Assembly: GCA_012031335.1 (NCBI GenBank)
Contig: JAAUTT010000170.1
Coordinates: 1-7,961, forward strand
From: Bacteroidales bacterium
GTDB lineage: Bacteria > Bacteroidota > Bacteroidia > Bacteroidales > JAAUTT01
Length of the DNA: 7,961 bases
Reading direction: 5' to 3'
Of this stretch, positions 1-7,157 are shown in pieces. The notes under the pieces are model-generated. The model saw only the letters and a list, made by a program, of their open reading frames with translations. It had not been told where the DNA came from and searched no databases. The position numbers and the translations under genes were made by a program. Positions within the stretch are counted from its first letter, which is position 1, and every line of letters starts with the position of its first letter.

Positions 1-116
1 ATCAGGTTTGTAAAATAGTATTATGAGGGTTCCTGCTTCCTTAAACATGTTGATATATATCTCTATGTTTACCAGTACTATGATGGAAAATAGTCCGGGA
101 TTTCTTTTTAGAAAAA
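1..116. other. Upstream flank of the hut operon, no gene recognised
   Basis: I see no coding region of convincing length on either strand. A 13-codon frame starts at ATG 80 and stops at 119-121, with no support. TTTCT / AGAAA (101-105 and 110-114) forms a small inverted repeat just before the -33 element. TACTATGATG at 76-85 is repeated at the ftcD start (173-182). Confidence 0.3.
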
Positions 117-148
117 TTTGACGATAATAAGAATTTGAATTAATTTTG
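117..148 (+). promoter_or_regulatory. Putative Bacteroidota-type promoter of the hut operon
   Basis: A TTTG at 117-120 and TAATTTTG at 141-148 are separated by 20 bases. They match the Bacteroidota consensus (-33 TTTG, -7 TAnnTTTG, spacing about 19-21). Transcription would start near 153-156, leaving a short 5' leader of roughly 20-25 nt before the ftcD start. It is the best-matching element in the upstream region and lies at the expected distance. This is a pattern match only. Confidence 0.65.
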
Positions 149-149
149 C

Positions 150-161
150 GTAGGTACTTAC
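150..161. promoter_or_regulatory. Imperfect palindrome at the predicted hut transcription start (candidate operator)
   Basis: GTAgGTACtTAC is a 12-bp near-palindrome centred on GTAC, with one mismatched pair. It begins 2 bases after the -7 box and covers the predicted start of transcription, where a bound repressor would block initiation. MarR-family dimers bind palindromes in such positions, and a MarR gene is the second gene of this operon. The element is short, so chance occurrence is quite possible. Confidence 0.25.
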
Positions 162-176
162 ATAATTCTTTTTACT

Positions 177-1799
177 ATGATGAAAAAAATCGTAGAATGT
201 GTTCCAAATTTTTCCGAAGGCAGAGACAGCAAAATTATTGAAGCTATTGCAAATGCGATTAAACAAACCATTGGCTGCAATTTGCTTGATGTAGATCCAG
301 GCAAATCGACCAATAGAACTGTATATACTTTTGTGGGTGATCCAAAATCAGTGGTGGAAGGTGCTTTAAATGCAGCTAAAACTGCTAAAGAACTTATTCA
401 TATGCATAAACATAGTGGCGAACATCCCCGAGTCGGAGCTTTGGATGTTTGCCCATTTATTCCTGTTTCAAATGTAAGCATGGAAGAATGTGTTGAATGT
501 GCTAAGGAATTTGCTGCACGCGTATCTGAAGAATTAAACATCCCTGTATATTTATATGAAGAAGCCCAAAAACTTGAATACAGGAAACACCTTTCGCAAA
601 TAAGGGAAGGCGAATACGAAGCAATTCGTGAAAGAATAACAAAACCTGAATGGAAACCCGATTTTGGACCTGCCAAATTTATACCGGAATGGGGTGTAAC
701 CGTAACCGGTGCGCGTAATTTTTTAATTGCCTACAATGTAAATGTTTTGGGGACAAAGGAACAAGCACACCGAATAGCCCTAAACATCAGGGAAAATGGA
801 AGAAATGATGGCAACCCCGGCTTATTAAAGGAAATCAAAGCTATAGGATGGCATGTAAATGAATACAATTTAGCGCAGATTTCCATAAATTTAACAAATT
901 ATAAAATTACTGGTGTTCATAAGGTCTTTGAAACTTGCAAAACAGAAGCAAACGCTTTAAATGTTGCTGTTGCAGGTTCAGAATTGGTAGGATTAATTCC
1001 TTTGGAAGCAATGCTCCAATCTGCAGCATATTACATTGAAAAAGAAAAATTGATGATTGCAGATGAAGCACAAAAAATCAAATTGGTAGTAGACCGTTTG
1101 GGTTTGAATTCAATAACGCTCTTTGATCCTGCTACACGAATTATTGAATATGTGATTGCTGAAAAAGAAAATCAATCTTTGGCCGGTTTATCGGTAAGCG
1201 ATTTTATTAAAAGTATTGCTGCTCGTTCTTCTGCCCCGGGAGGTGGTTCGGCTTCAGCAGCTGTTTCAGCCATTGGAACTGGTTTGGGTTGTATGGTAGC
1301 TCAATTAACATACGGAGTTCGAAAGTTCGAAAATGTTGACAAAGAAATGAGACGTATCATTCCGGTGCTGCATAAAGTCACCAATGATCTTATTCCAATG
1401 ATTGATGCCGACACCAATGCATTTAATGATTATATGGAAGCTATTCGCTTACCCAAAGCTACTTCCGAACAAATTGAAAAAAGAACACAGGCCATGCAGG
1501 CAGGTCTTAAAAAGGCAATTGACGTTCCACTAACAACAATGCGATTGGCAGATTCAGCCTGGGATATGATGTTTGAAGTTGCAAAATATGGAAATATTGC
1601 ATCAAAATCGGATGTGGAAGTAGGGGTAAAATCTCTAGAAACAGGTATTTGGGGCGCTCATAAAAACGTTCTTATTAATATTTCTGAAATTAAAGATGTT
1701 GCGTATAAGCAAAAAGTACTTATTGAAGCCAATTCTTTATTGGACAGGGCGCATAAAATGTGTGCGAAAACTTTAGAGGCCATAAATGAGAGAAACTGA
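177..1799 (+). CDS. ftcD: Bifunctional glutamate formimidoyltransferase / formimidoyltetrahydrofolate cyclodeaminase
   Basis: This 540-residue protein carries out the last steps of histidine breakdown. It transfers the formimino group of N-formimino-L-glutamate to tetrahydrofolate, then cyclises 5-formimino-THF to 5,10-methenyl-THF with release of ammonia. The formiminotransferase part fills about residues 3-180 (VECVPNFSEGR at 6-16; HSGEHPRVGALDVCPF at 79-94, with the catalytic-type His83) and a second lobe about 181-330. A cyclodeaminase domain fills about 340-535 (RSSAPGGGSA at 350-359; AFNDYMEAIRLPK at 415-427; YGNIASKSDV at 471-480). The length equals that of the fused animal and Bacteroidota enzymes, so both activities are expected. 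Two tandem ATGs (177 and 180) could start it; the second makes the catalytic His residue 82, as in the pig enzyme. It is the first gene of the operon, and its stop overlaps the next start (TGATG), suggesting translational coupling. The frame is intact. Confidence 0.96.
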   Translation: MMKKIVECVPNFSEGRDSKIIEAIANAIKQTIGCNLLDVDPGKSTNRTVYTFVGDPKSVVEGALNAAKTAKELIHMHKHSGEHPRVGALDVCPFIPVSNVSMEECVECAKEFAARVSEELNIPVYLYEEAQKLEYRKHLSQIREGEYEAIRERITKPEWKPDFGPAKFIPEWGVTVTGARNFLIAYNVNVLGTKEQAHRIALNIRENGRNDGNPGLLKEIKAIGWHVNEYNLAQISINLTNYKITGVHKVFETCKTEANALNVAVAGSELVGLIPLEAMLQSAAYYIEKEKLMIADEAQKIKLVVDRLGLNSITLFDPATRIIEYVIAEKENQSLAGLSVSDFIKSIAARSSAPGGGSASAAVSAIGTGLGCMVAQLTYGVRKFENVDKEMRRIIPVLHKVTNDLIPMIDADTNAFNDYMEAIRLPKATSEQIEKRTQAMQAGLKKAIDVPLTTMRLADSAWDMMFEVAKYGNIASKSDVEVGVKSLETGIWGAHKNVLINISEIKDVAYKQKVLIEANSLLDRAHKMCAKTLEAINERN

Positions 1800-2285
1800 T
1801 GAACAATAATTACTATGAAAAGCTTGGAGAACTGGTAATCGCTTCGCGCCTGCGCCGGTTGAGTGAGCGGTTTGTGCTCGATATCGGGAATATATACAAA
1901 AGCCGGAACATCGATTTTGAGCCAGGTTGGTTTCACATTATGTTTCTTCTTTCAGAAAATAAAAAAAATGTCGATAACACAAATATCCGAAATACTTAAT
2001 GTATCGCACCCATCTGTGATTCAGGTTGTGAGAGTAATGGAGAAGCGAAATATTATTTATACGAATATTGATGCAACAGATAACCGAAAGAGGATATTGG
2101 AATTGACCGAAAACGGTAAAATGCTCTTAAAAAAAATAAAACCTATCTGGGATGAAATCAGCAAGCAGATAGCTAATTTTTTAACAGAAGGTGAACACAG
2201 TAAAAACCTTCTTAATGGAATAAAAGAAATAGAAGAGAATTTAAAGAAAAAACCATTGTCAGAAAGAATAAATATATGCCATTAG
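1799..2285 (+). CDS. MarR-family winged-helix regulator inside the hut operon (frameshifted)
   Basis: The reading frame starts at the ATG overlapping the ftcD stop (MNNNYYEKLGELV...). It must shift at an A8 run (1961-1968) to continue to 2285; dropping one A restores a single protein of about 161 residues, the usual MarR size. Residues 1-56 form the N-terminal dimerisation/helical part. The winged helix-turn-helix follows, with the recognition region ITQISEILNVSHPSVIQVV, and a wing of the MarR type with DATDNRKRILELTENG. A C-terminal dimerisation helix follows. Without the shift, the product ends at 1999 after 66 residues and lacks the DNA-binding domain. Its position between ftcD and hutH suggests local, probably urocanate- or histidine-responsive, control of the operon; ligand and target are inferred. 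MarR proteins act as homodimeric repressors or activators. The break is probably a homopolymer indel, though real inactivation or transcriptional slippage cannot be excluded from sequence alone. Confidence 0.85.
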
Positions 2286-2321
2286 CTATCATATAAATAA
2301 TAAAAAGCTAAAAGCAAAAAT

Positions 2322-3883
2322 ATGGAAACTTTTAAATACGGTTCAGGTTCATTAAGTATCGGAATTGCTCTGGACATTGCTAATGGCAAAACCAAAGGCA
2401 TTATCACCGATGAAGTAAAAGCTTCCATCAACAAAAACCGAAAAGCGGTGGAAGAAATTGTAAGCAGAAGAGATACTGTTTACGGTATAAATACTGGTTT
2501 TGGGCCGTTGTGCACAACCATTATTTCTGAAGAAGATACTGCCAAATTGCAATACAACTTATTAATCAGCCACAGTGTAGGTGTTGGTGATTACATCGAT
2601 GATGAAATTGCCAAACTGATGATGATTATTAAAGTCCATACACTTTCAAAAGGGTTCTCGGGCATTCAACTTTCTACTGTTGAGCGTATCATTTGGCATG
2701 TTGAAAACAATGTAACTCCAAAAGTGCCTTCTCAGGGTTCTGTTGGGGCATCGGGCGATTTAGCTCCACTGGCACATCTCTTTCTTCCATTAATTGGCTT
2801 GGGCAAGGTGTCTTATAAAGGTGAAATATGCGAAACGGCCTATATGCTCCAGCAGGAAAACATGCAGCCTGTTCAATTGTCGGCAAAAGAAGGCCTGGCC
2901 TTGATTAACGGAACACAATTTATGGCCGCTCATGGAATTAAAATTGTGGAGCGTATGGCAAATTGTTTGGATGCTGCCGATATTATTGGTGCAATGTCCA
3001 TCGAAGCTTTATTAGGCTCAGTAAAACCATTTCAGTCTATTTTGCACGAAATCCGCCCATTTATTGGCAATATTTATGTTGCCGAACGTTTAAGGATTCT
3101 GTTAAAAGATTCAGAAATTCTGGCTTCGCACCAAAATTGTTCAAGGGTACAAGACCCATACTCACTGCGTTGTATACCTCAGGTACATGGAGCTTCGCGT
3201 AACGCATGGCTCCATTTAAAGAGATGGTTCAGATTGAAATAAATTCGGTTACTGATAACCCTGTTATTGTTGATGCCGACCACACATACAGCGGTGGTAA
3301 TTTTCACGGTCAACCTATTGCATTGCCTATTGACTATTCGGCAATGGCCGCCAGTGAAATTGGAAATATTTCTGACCGACGAAGTTATCTTCTTTTGGAA
3401 GGAAAAGAAGGTTTACCGATCCTGCTAATGAAAAACACAGGTTTAAACTCAGGTTTTATGATTCCTCAATACACATCGGCTTCTTTGGTTACCGAAAACA
3501 AAAGCATGTGTTTTCCTGCCTCTGTAGATAGTATACCTACTTCATTGGGACAGGAAGACCATGTGAGCATGGGGGCAATAAGTGGCAGAAAAGCGTTGAA
3601 AGTGGTGGATAATCTGGAGAAAATTCTGGCAATTGAGCTTCTTTCTGCTTCACAGGCTTTTGATTACCGAAAACCATTGCGTTCCGGTGTTTTGTTGGAA
3701 GCCTGCCACGATTATGTCCGGAAATTTATCGACCATACCGAGGAGGATCGTGTGTTCGGCGATGATATTCAAACTTGTATAAAAATTGTTTCGAATAAGG
3801 AATTGGTTTCAGTTCTAAACCAGGCAGCTTTGGATAACAATATTAAAATAAGCAGTTATGACAAACTTTTCGGAATTTATTAA
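2322..3883 (+). CDS. hutH: Histidine ammonia-lyase (histidase), one frameshift
   Basis: This enzyme catalyses the first step of histidine catabolism, the non-oxidative deamination of L-histidine to trans-urocanate and ammonia. The first part (2322 to about 3221) and the second part (about 3221 to 3883) are in different frames. Adding one base near 3221 gives one protein of about 520 residues, close to the normal length. The MIO cofactor-forming triplet is Ala143-Ser144-Gly145 in [12 protein letters not shown]. Other active-site residues sit where expected from the Pseudomonas enzyme: Tyr54 (VYGINTGFG), His84, Asn196 (ALINGTQ), Tyr280 and Arg283 ([11 protein letters not shown]), Phe328 (GGNFHGQ) and Glu412 (GQEDHVSMG). 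The start lies 36 nt after marR, behind an A-rich leader. The gene end overlaps the hutU start by 26 nt. All catalytic residues are intact, so I read the break as a one-base deletion error rather than decay. Confidence 0.95.
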
Positions 3884-5531
3884 CCAGTATGCAACTCATC
3901 CAAAATATATGGCACCACGAGGTGCTGAATTAAATGCCCTTTCGTGGCAAACCGAAGCTCCCCTCCGTATGTTTTTAAACAATCTGGATGCACAGGTAGC
4001 CGAAAATCCGGCTGATTTGGTGGTTTATGGAGGAACCGGACAAGCAGCGCGCAACCGCGAAGCCGTTGAAAAAATTATTGAAATTCTGCTTGAAATGGAT
4101 AACAACCATAGTTTGTTAATCCAATCAGGGAAGCCTGTTGGGATTTTACGGACTCATCCGGAAGCACCTCGTGTTTTGATTGCCAATAGCAACCTGGTCC
4201 CCAAATGGGCAACATGGGAAAACTTTTATAAGTTAAAAGAAAATGGTTTAATGATGTACGGCCAGATGACTGCCGGGAGCTGGATTTATATTGGTTCACA
4301 AGGAATCTTACAGGGTACCTACGAAACTTTTGTTGCTTGTGGTAATAAATATTTCAATGGAGATTTAAAACACAAACTTATAGTTTCCGCAGGAATGGGA
4401 GGAATGGGCGGGGCTCAGCCACTTGCCGCAACACTTGCAGGAGCTGTTTTCTTAGGAATCGACATTAATCCTGAAAGCATTAAAAAACGTATCAAGACCC
4501 GTTATATCGATAAAATAACTTACTCTTATGATGAGGCCATTCGATGGACGATGGATGCAAAAGCAACAGGCGAAGCCATTTCTGTTGGTTTGGTCGGCGA
4601 TGCTGGCGATGTGTTGGAACGTATGCTCAAAGATGGTATAATACCTGATGTTTTAACAGACCAAACTGCAGCACACGACCCTATTTACGGATATATTCCA
4701 AACGGGATAAGCTTGGATGAAGCTTTAAAACTGAGAAAAGTAAATCCAGAGGTGTATAAGCAGAAGGCGATAGCATCCATGGCCCGCCATGTAAGCTTTA
4801 TGCTGGAAATGAAAAAGCAGGGATCAAAAGTTTTTGATTACGGGAATAACATCCGGGAACATGCTTTACAAGGAGGAACCACGGATGCTTATCTGATTCC
4901 AGGGTTTGTCCCTGAATTCATACGTCCGTTATTTTGTGAAGGGAAAGGGCCTTTTCGCTGGGTTGCCTTATCGGGCGATCCTGAAGATATTTACACAACA
5001 GACCAGGCTTTAATCGAGGTTTTCCCAAAAAACAAGCACATGGTTCATTGGTTAAAAGAGGCCCGGCAAAAAATTGCTTTCCAGGGTTTACCTGCACGCA
5101 TATGTTGGTTGGGCATAGGCGAACGCGAAAAAGCCGGATTGATATTCAATAATCTGGTGAAGTCTGGTAAAGTGAAAGCTCCTATAGTAATTGGGCGCGA
5201 TCATTTGGATTGTGGTTCAGTAGCTTCACCGAACCGCGAAACAGAAGGCATGAAAGATGGTTCCGATGCCGTTTCGGATTGGCCCTTGTTGAACCTGCTT
5301 TCAAACACTGCCGGAGGTGCCACATGGGTGTCCTTTCATCATGGAGGAGGTGTTGGTATTGGCTTTTCTCAGCATGCAGGAATGGTAATTTTGGCCGATG
5401 GCACCGAGCGTGCCGAACAGTGTTTGAAACGTGTACTTCACAACGACCCCGCAATAGGCGTTATCCGCCATGCCGATGCCGGCTACACCGATGCTGTTGA
5501 AAATGCCATTAAATTCAACCTAAAAGTTTAA
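3858..5531 (+). CDS. hutU: Urocanate hydratase (urocanase)
   Basis: This 557-residue, uninterrupted protein has the normal urocanase length. It adds water to urocanate to give 4-imidazolone-5-propanoate, using tightly bound NAD+ as an electrophile. The N-terminus shows MAPRGAEL and the conserved [13 protein letters not shown] (32-44) and [12 protein letters not shown] (55-66). The dinucleotide-binding glycine-rich stretch [13 protein letters not shown] is at 178-190. [11 protein letters not shown] (413-423) holds Cys416, equivalent to the essential Cys410 of the Pseudomonas putida enzyme, followed by [19 protein letters not shown] (445-463). The C-terminal [15 protein letters not shown] motif is at 494-508. 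The chosen ATG lies inside the 3' end of hutH; a later ATG at residue 18 would remove the overlap. However, a short leader before the APRG motif (F..Y..HP.Y) fits Bacteroidota homologues as I recall them. It follows hutH and precedes hutI by 2 nt. The cytoplasm is the expected location. Confidence 0.97.
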   Translation: MTNFSEFINQYATHPKYMAPRGAELNALSWQTEAPLRMFLNNLDAQVAENPADLVVYGGTGQAARNREAVEKIIEILLEMDNNHSLLIQSGKPVGILRTHPEAPRVLIANSNLVPKWATWENFYKLKENGLMMYGQMTAGSWIYIGSQGILQGTYETFVACGNKYFNGDLKHKLIVSAGMGGMGGAQPLAATLAGAVFLGIDINPESIKKRIKTRYIDKITYSYDEAIRWTMDAKATGEAISVGLVGDAGDVLERMLKDGIIPDVLTDQTAAHDPIYGYIPNGISLDEALKLRKVNPEVYKQKAIASMARHVSFMLEMKKQGSKVFDYGNNIREHALQGGTTDAYLIPGFVPEFIRPLFCEGKGPFRWVALSGDPEDIYTTDQALIEVFPKNKHMVHWLKEARQKIAFQGLPARICWLGIGEREKAGLIFNNLVKSGKVKAPIVIGRDHLDCGSVASPNRETEGMKDGSDAVSDWPLLNLLSNTAGGATWVSFHHGGGVGIGFSQHAGMVILADGTERAEQCLKRVLHNDPAIGVIRHADAGYTDAVENAIKFNLKV

Positions 5532-5533
5532 TC

Positions 5534-6779
5534 ATGAATAATACGTTGCCTTTTTTATTGGGTCCTTTTACACAAATTGTCACCATGAACAAATTGCCTG
5601 CTAACGGGCACATAAGCGACGAACAATTAGAAATTATCCGGAATGGCGGTGTAATTGTTAAAAATGGACAAATAAGCGAAGTAGGAAACTTTACCGAAAT
5701 TAAGACAAAAAGCAGTTGCCAACAGTTATGAAACAATAGAACAAACCTTTGAAACCGTTTTATTGCCTGGGTTTATCGATTCCCACACGCATATTTGTTA
5801 TGCAGGATCAAGACGAAATGACTATGCCATGAGGCTTCAGGGCAAAACTTACCTCGAAATAGCAAAAAGTGGCGGTGGCATCATGAATACAGTGCGCAGT
5901 ACACGAAAAACCCCACTACACGACTTAATGGCTTTAACCTACGAACGTTGTTCTGCCATGCTGGTCGATGGGGTTACCACCTGTGAGGTAAAAAGTGGTT
6001 ACGGGCTTACCGTTGACGATGAGCTTAAAATACTGCAAGCTATAAAGCAGGTTAATGATACTCACAGCATCGATTTAATCAGTACCTGCCTTGCCGCACA
6101 TGTTTGTCCGCCTGAATTTACAAGCAAACACGATTATATTGAATATGTAAACAACGAACTTTTGCCTGAAGTTATGCGCCTTGGGCTCGCAAAAAGAGTC
6201 GATATTTTCGTTGAAGAAACTGCATTTGACGTACAGGAATCAATAAATTATATTGAGAAAGCAAAAAAATTAGGGTTTTCAATTGTGGTGCATGCCGACC
6301 AATTCAGTGTATCGGGGAGTTTACTTGCAGCCTCTTACGGAGCCATTAGCGCCGACCATCTTGAAGCTTCATCGGAAGGCGAAATGAGAAAACTGGCAGA
6401 CAGCAACGTTATTGGTATTGTTTTACCGGGAGCATCAGTCGGATTGGGTTTGCCCTTTTCAAAAGTATCGAAAATGCTCGATTCCGGCATGCAGATAGCC
6501 ATTGCCAGCGACTGGAACCCAGGCACAGGGCCAATGGGTGATTTATTAATCCTTGCTTCACTGCTGGGTGTTTATGAAAAACTAAGCATAGCTGAAACAC
6601 TTGCTGGAGTTACTGTTCGGGCTGCAAAGGCATTGTCCTTGAACGACAGGGGCATCATCGCGCCAGGTATGCAAGCTGACATGCTTTCTTTTAAATGCGA
6701 TGACTACAGGGAAATTATTTACCGGCAGGGAAAGCTTAAACCATTGCATGTTTGGAAAAAAGGGGCATTGGTTAAATAA
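5534..6779 (+). CDS. hutI: Imidazolonepropionase, one frameshift
   Basis: This metal-dependent amidohydrolase opens 4-imidazolone-5-propanoate to N-formimino-L-glutamate, the substrate of FtcD. The first 59 codons (5534-5710) and the rest (5712-6779) are in different frames; removing one A from the A5 run at 5707-5711 joins them into a protein of about 414 residues, the usual family size. The metal-binding HxH is His84-Thr85-His86 in PGFIDSHTH. It is followed by YAGSRRNDYAMRLQGK, CEVKSGYGL and AAHVCPPEF. Further expected ligand residues are His253 (VVHADQFS) and Asp326 (IASDWNPGT). The N-terminal 75 residues form part of the small beta domain of the amidohydrolase fold. The gene starts 2 nt after hutU and is the last gene of the operon. 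Without the correction, the product would stop at 5731 with no catalytic residues; a start at TTG 5763 would lack the beta domain. Confidence 0.95.
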
Positions 6780-7011
6780 AATTGAGACTGGGGTTTATTC
6801 ATATTGATATTTCAAAAATCAAAAAAAACATTGATGCGTGGCACTAGTGCAATTCACTAATTCGCTTCGCGTTTATATTAACCTCGGAGGTGCCAGTTTC
6901 ATGGATAATGCCCCTGAAGTTTATCGGTTTTTCAAACCTGGCAACAATAACAACAGATTTAGAGAAAATAAAAAAAGGACAAGAAGCTGATTTTAGCGAC
7001 CTGTCCCTTAT
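6780..7011. other. Region between hutI and tRNA-Arg without a convincing gene
   Basis: The 3' ends of two convergent units meet here. It contains a perfect 10-bp palindrome GCACTAGTGC (6841-6850), a small stem ACCT-CGG-AGGT (6881-6891) and an inverted repeat TGCCAG / CTGGCA (6891-6896 and 6938-6943). The tRNA terminator lies at the right end. A 29-codon + strand frame runs from ATG 6901 to a TGA just before 6993, with GGAGG at 6886-6890 ten bases upstream. Its product is rich in Asn, Arg and Lys and I do not recognise it. I see no clean terminator with a T tract for the hut operon; the hairpin at 6969-7009 may partly serve both directions. Confidence 0.4.
6969..7009 (-). terminator. Intrinsic terminator of the tRNA-Arg gene
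   Basis: Read on the - strand, a stem AAGGGACA / TGTCCTTT (8 pairs including one G-T) encloses a roughly 20-base loop with a small inner GCT/AGC pairing. It ends in a run of seven T (the A run at 6970-6976 on the + strand). It begins 3 nt after the CCA end of the tRNA, the expected place. On the + strand the same stem has one A-C mismatch and is followed only by TTATT, so it could weakly stop hut transcription too. Confidence 0.75.
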
Positions 7012-7088
7012 TGGTGATCCGAGCGGGATTCGAACCCACGACCCACAGCTTAGAAGGCTGTTGCTCTATCCAACTGAGCTACCGGACC
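7012..7088 (-). tRNA. tRNA-Arg, anticodon UCU
   Basis: The reverse complement folds into a complete 77-nt cloverleaf. It has a 7-bp acceptor stem (GGTCCGG with TCGGATC, two G-U pairs), a D arm GCTC/GAGC with loop AGTTGGATA, an anticodon stem ACAGC/GCTGT with loop CTTCTAA, variable loop GGGTC, and a T arm GTGGG/CCCGC with loop TTCGAAT. The discriminator is A and the CCA is encoded. The anticodon at loop positions 34-36 is TCT, reading AGA (and AGG by wobble) as arginine. It lies in the same direction as, and 69 nt downstream of, the PAS gene, and has its own likely promoter and terminator. Confidence 0.97.
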
Positions 7089-7091
7089 AGT

Positions 7092-7111
7092 TGATTTCTT
7101 TATTGAAATCA
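7092..7111 (-). other. Hairpin in the tRNA leader
   Basis: TGATTTC and GAAATCA form a perfect 7-bp inverted repeat around a 6-base loop, ending 3 nt before the 5' end of the mature tRNA. No T tract follows on the - strand, so it is not a standard terminator for the PAS gene. It would instead lie in the transcribed leader that RNase P removes, or mark a 3' end of the PAS transcript. Confidence 0.4.
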
Positions 7112-7115
7112 GCGG

Positions 7116-7123
7116 CAAAAATA
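7116..7123 (-). promoter_or_regulatory. Putative -7 box of the tRNA-Arg promoter
   Basis: On the - strand, TATTTTTG matches the Bacteroidota -7 consensus TAnnTTTG and lies 27 nt before the tRNA 5' end. This fits a start near 7109 and a leader of about 20 nt. The -33 element is weaker: TCTG about 21 bases further upstream is the nearest match to TTTG. Confidence 0.5.
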
Positions 7124-7157
7124 TAAAAATTTGCTAAAGAATTACAGAGAATATGTA

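Noticed and set aside
398..676. Open frame antisense to ftcD
   Set aside because: It lies wholly within the well-conserved ftcD coding region, and its product has no recognisable domain.
3206..3883. Separate gene starting at ATG 3206 for the second half of histidase
   Set aside because: The sequence continues the HutH family alignment without a gap, and a lone C-terminal half would lack the MIO triplet.
5182..5500. Two long overlapping open frames on both strands inside hutU
   Set aside because: They are alternative-frame readings of the conserved urocanase C-terminal region, rich in Cys, Arg and His, as expected for non-coding frames.
6805..6821. Small hairpin TGATATTTCAAAAATCA as a terminator of the hut operon
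   Set aside because: The stem has a mismatch and a 3-base loop, and it is followed by an A run, not a T run, on the + strand.
6841..6850. Palindrome GCACTAGTGC as an operator or attachment site
   Set aside because: It is only ten bases, has no second copy in the window, and lies far from any promoter I can identify.
6890..7126. 78-codon + strand open frame containing GIRTHDPQLRRLLLYPTELP
   Set aside because: The motif is the well-known false translation of the antisense strand of a tRNA gene; the frame spans tRNA-Arg and its terminator.
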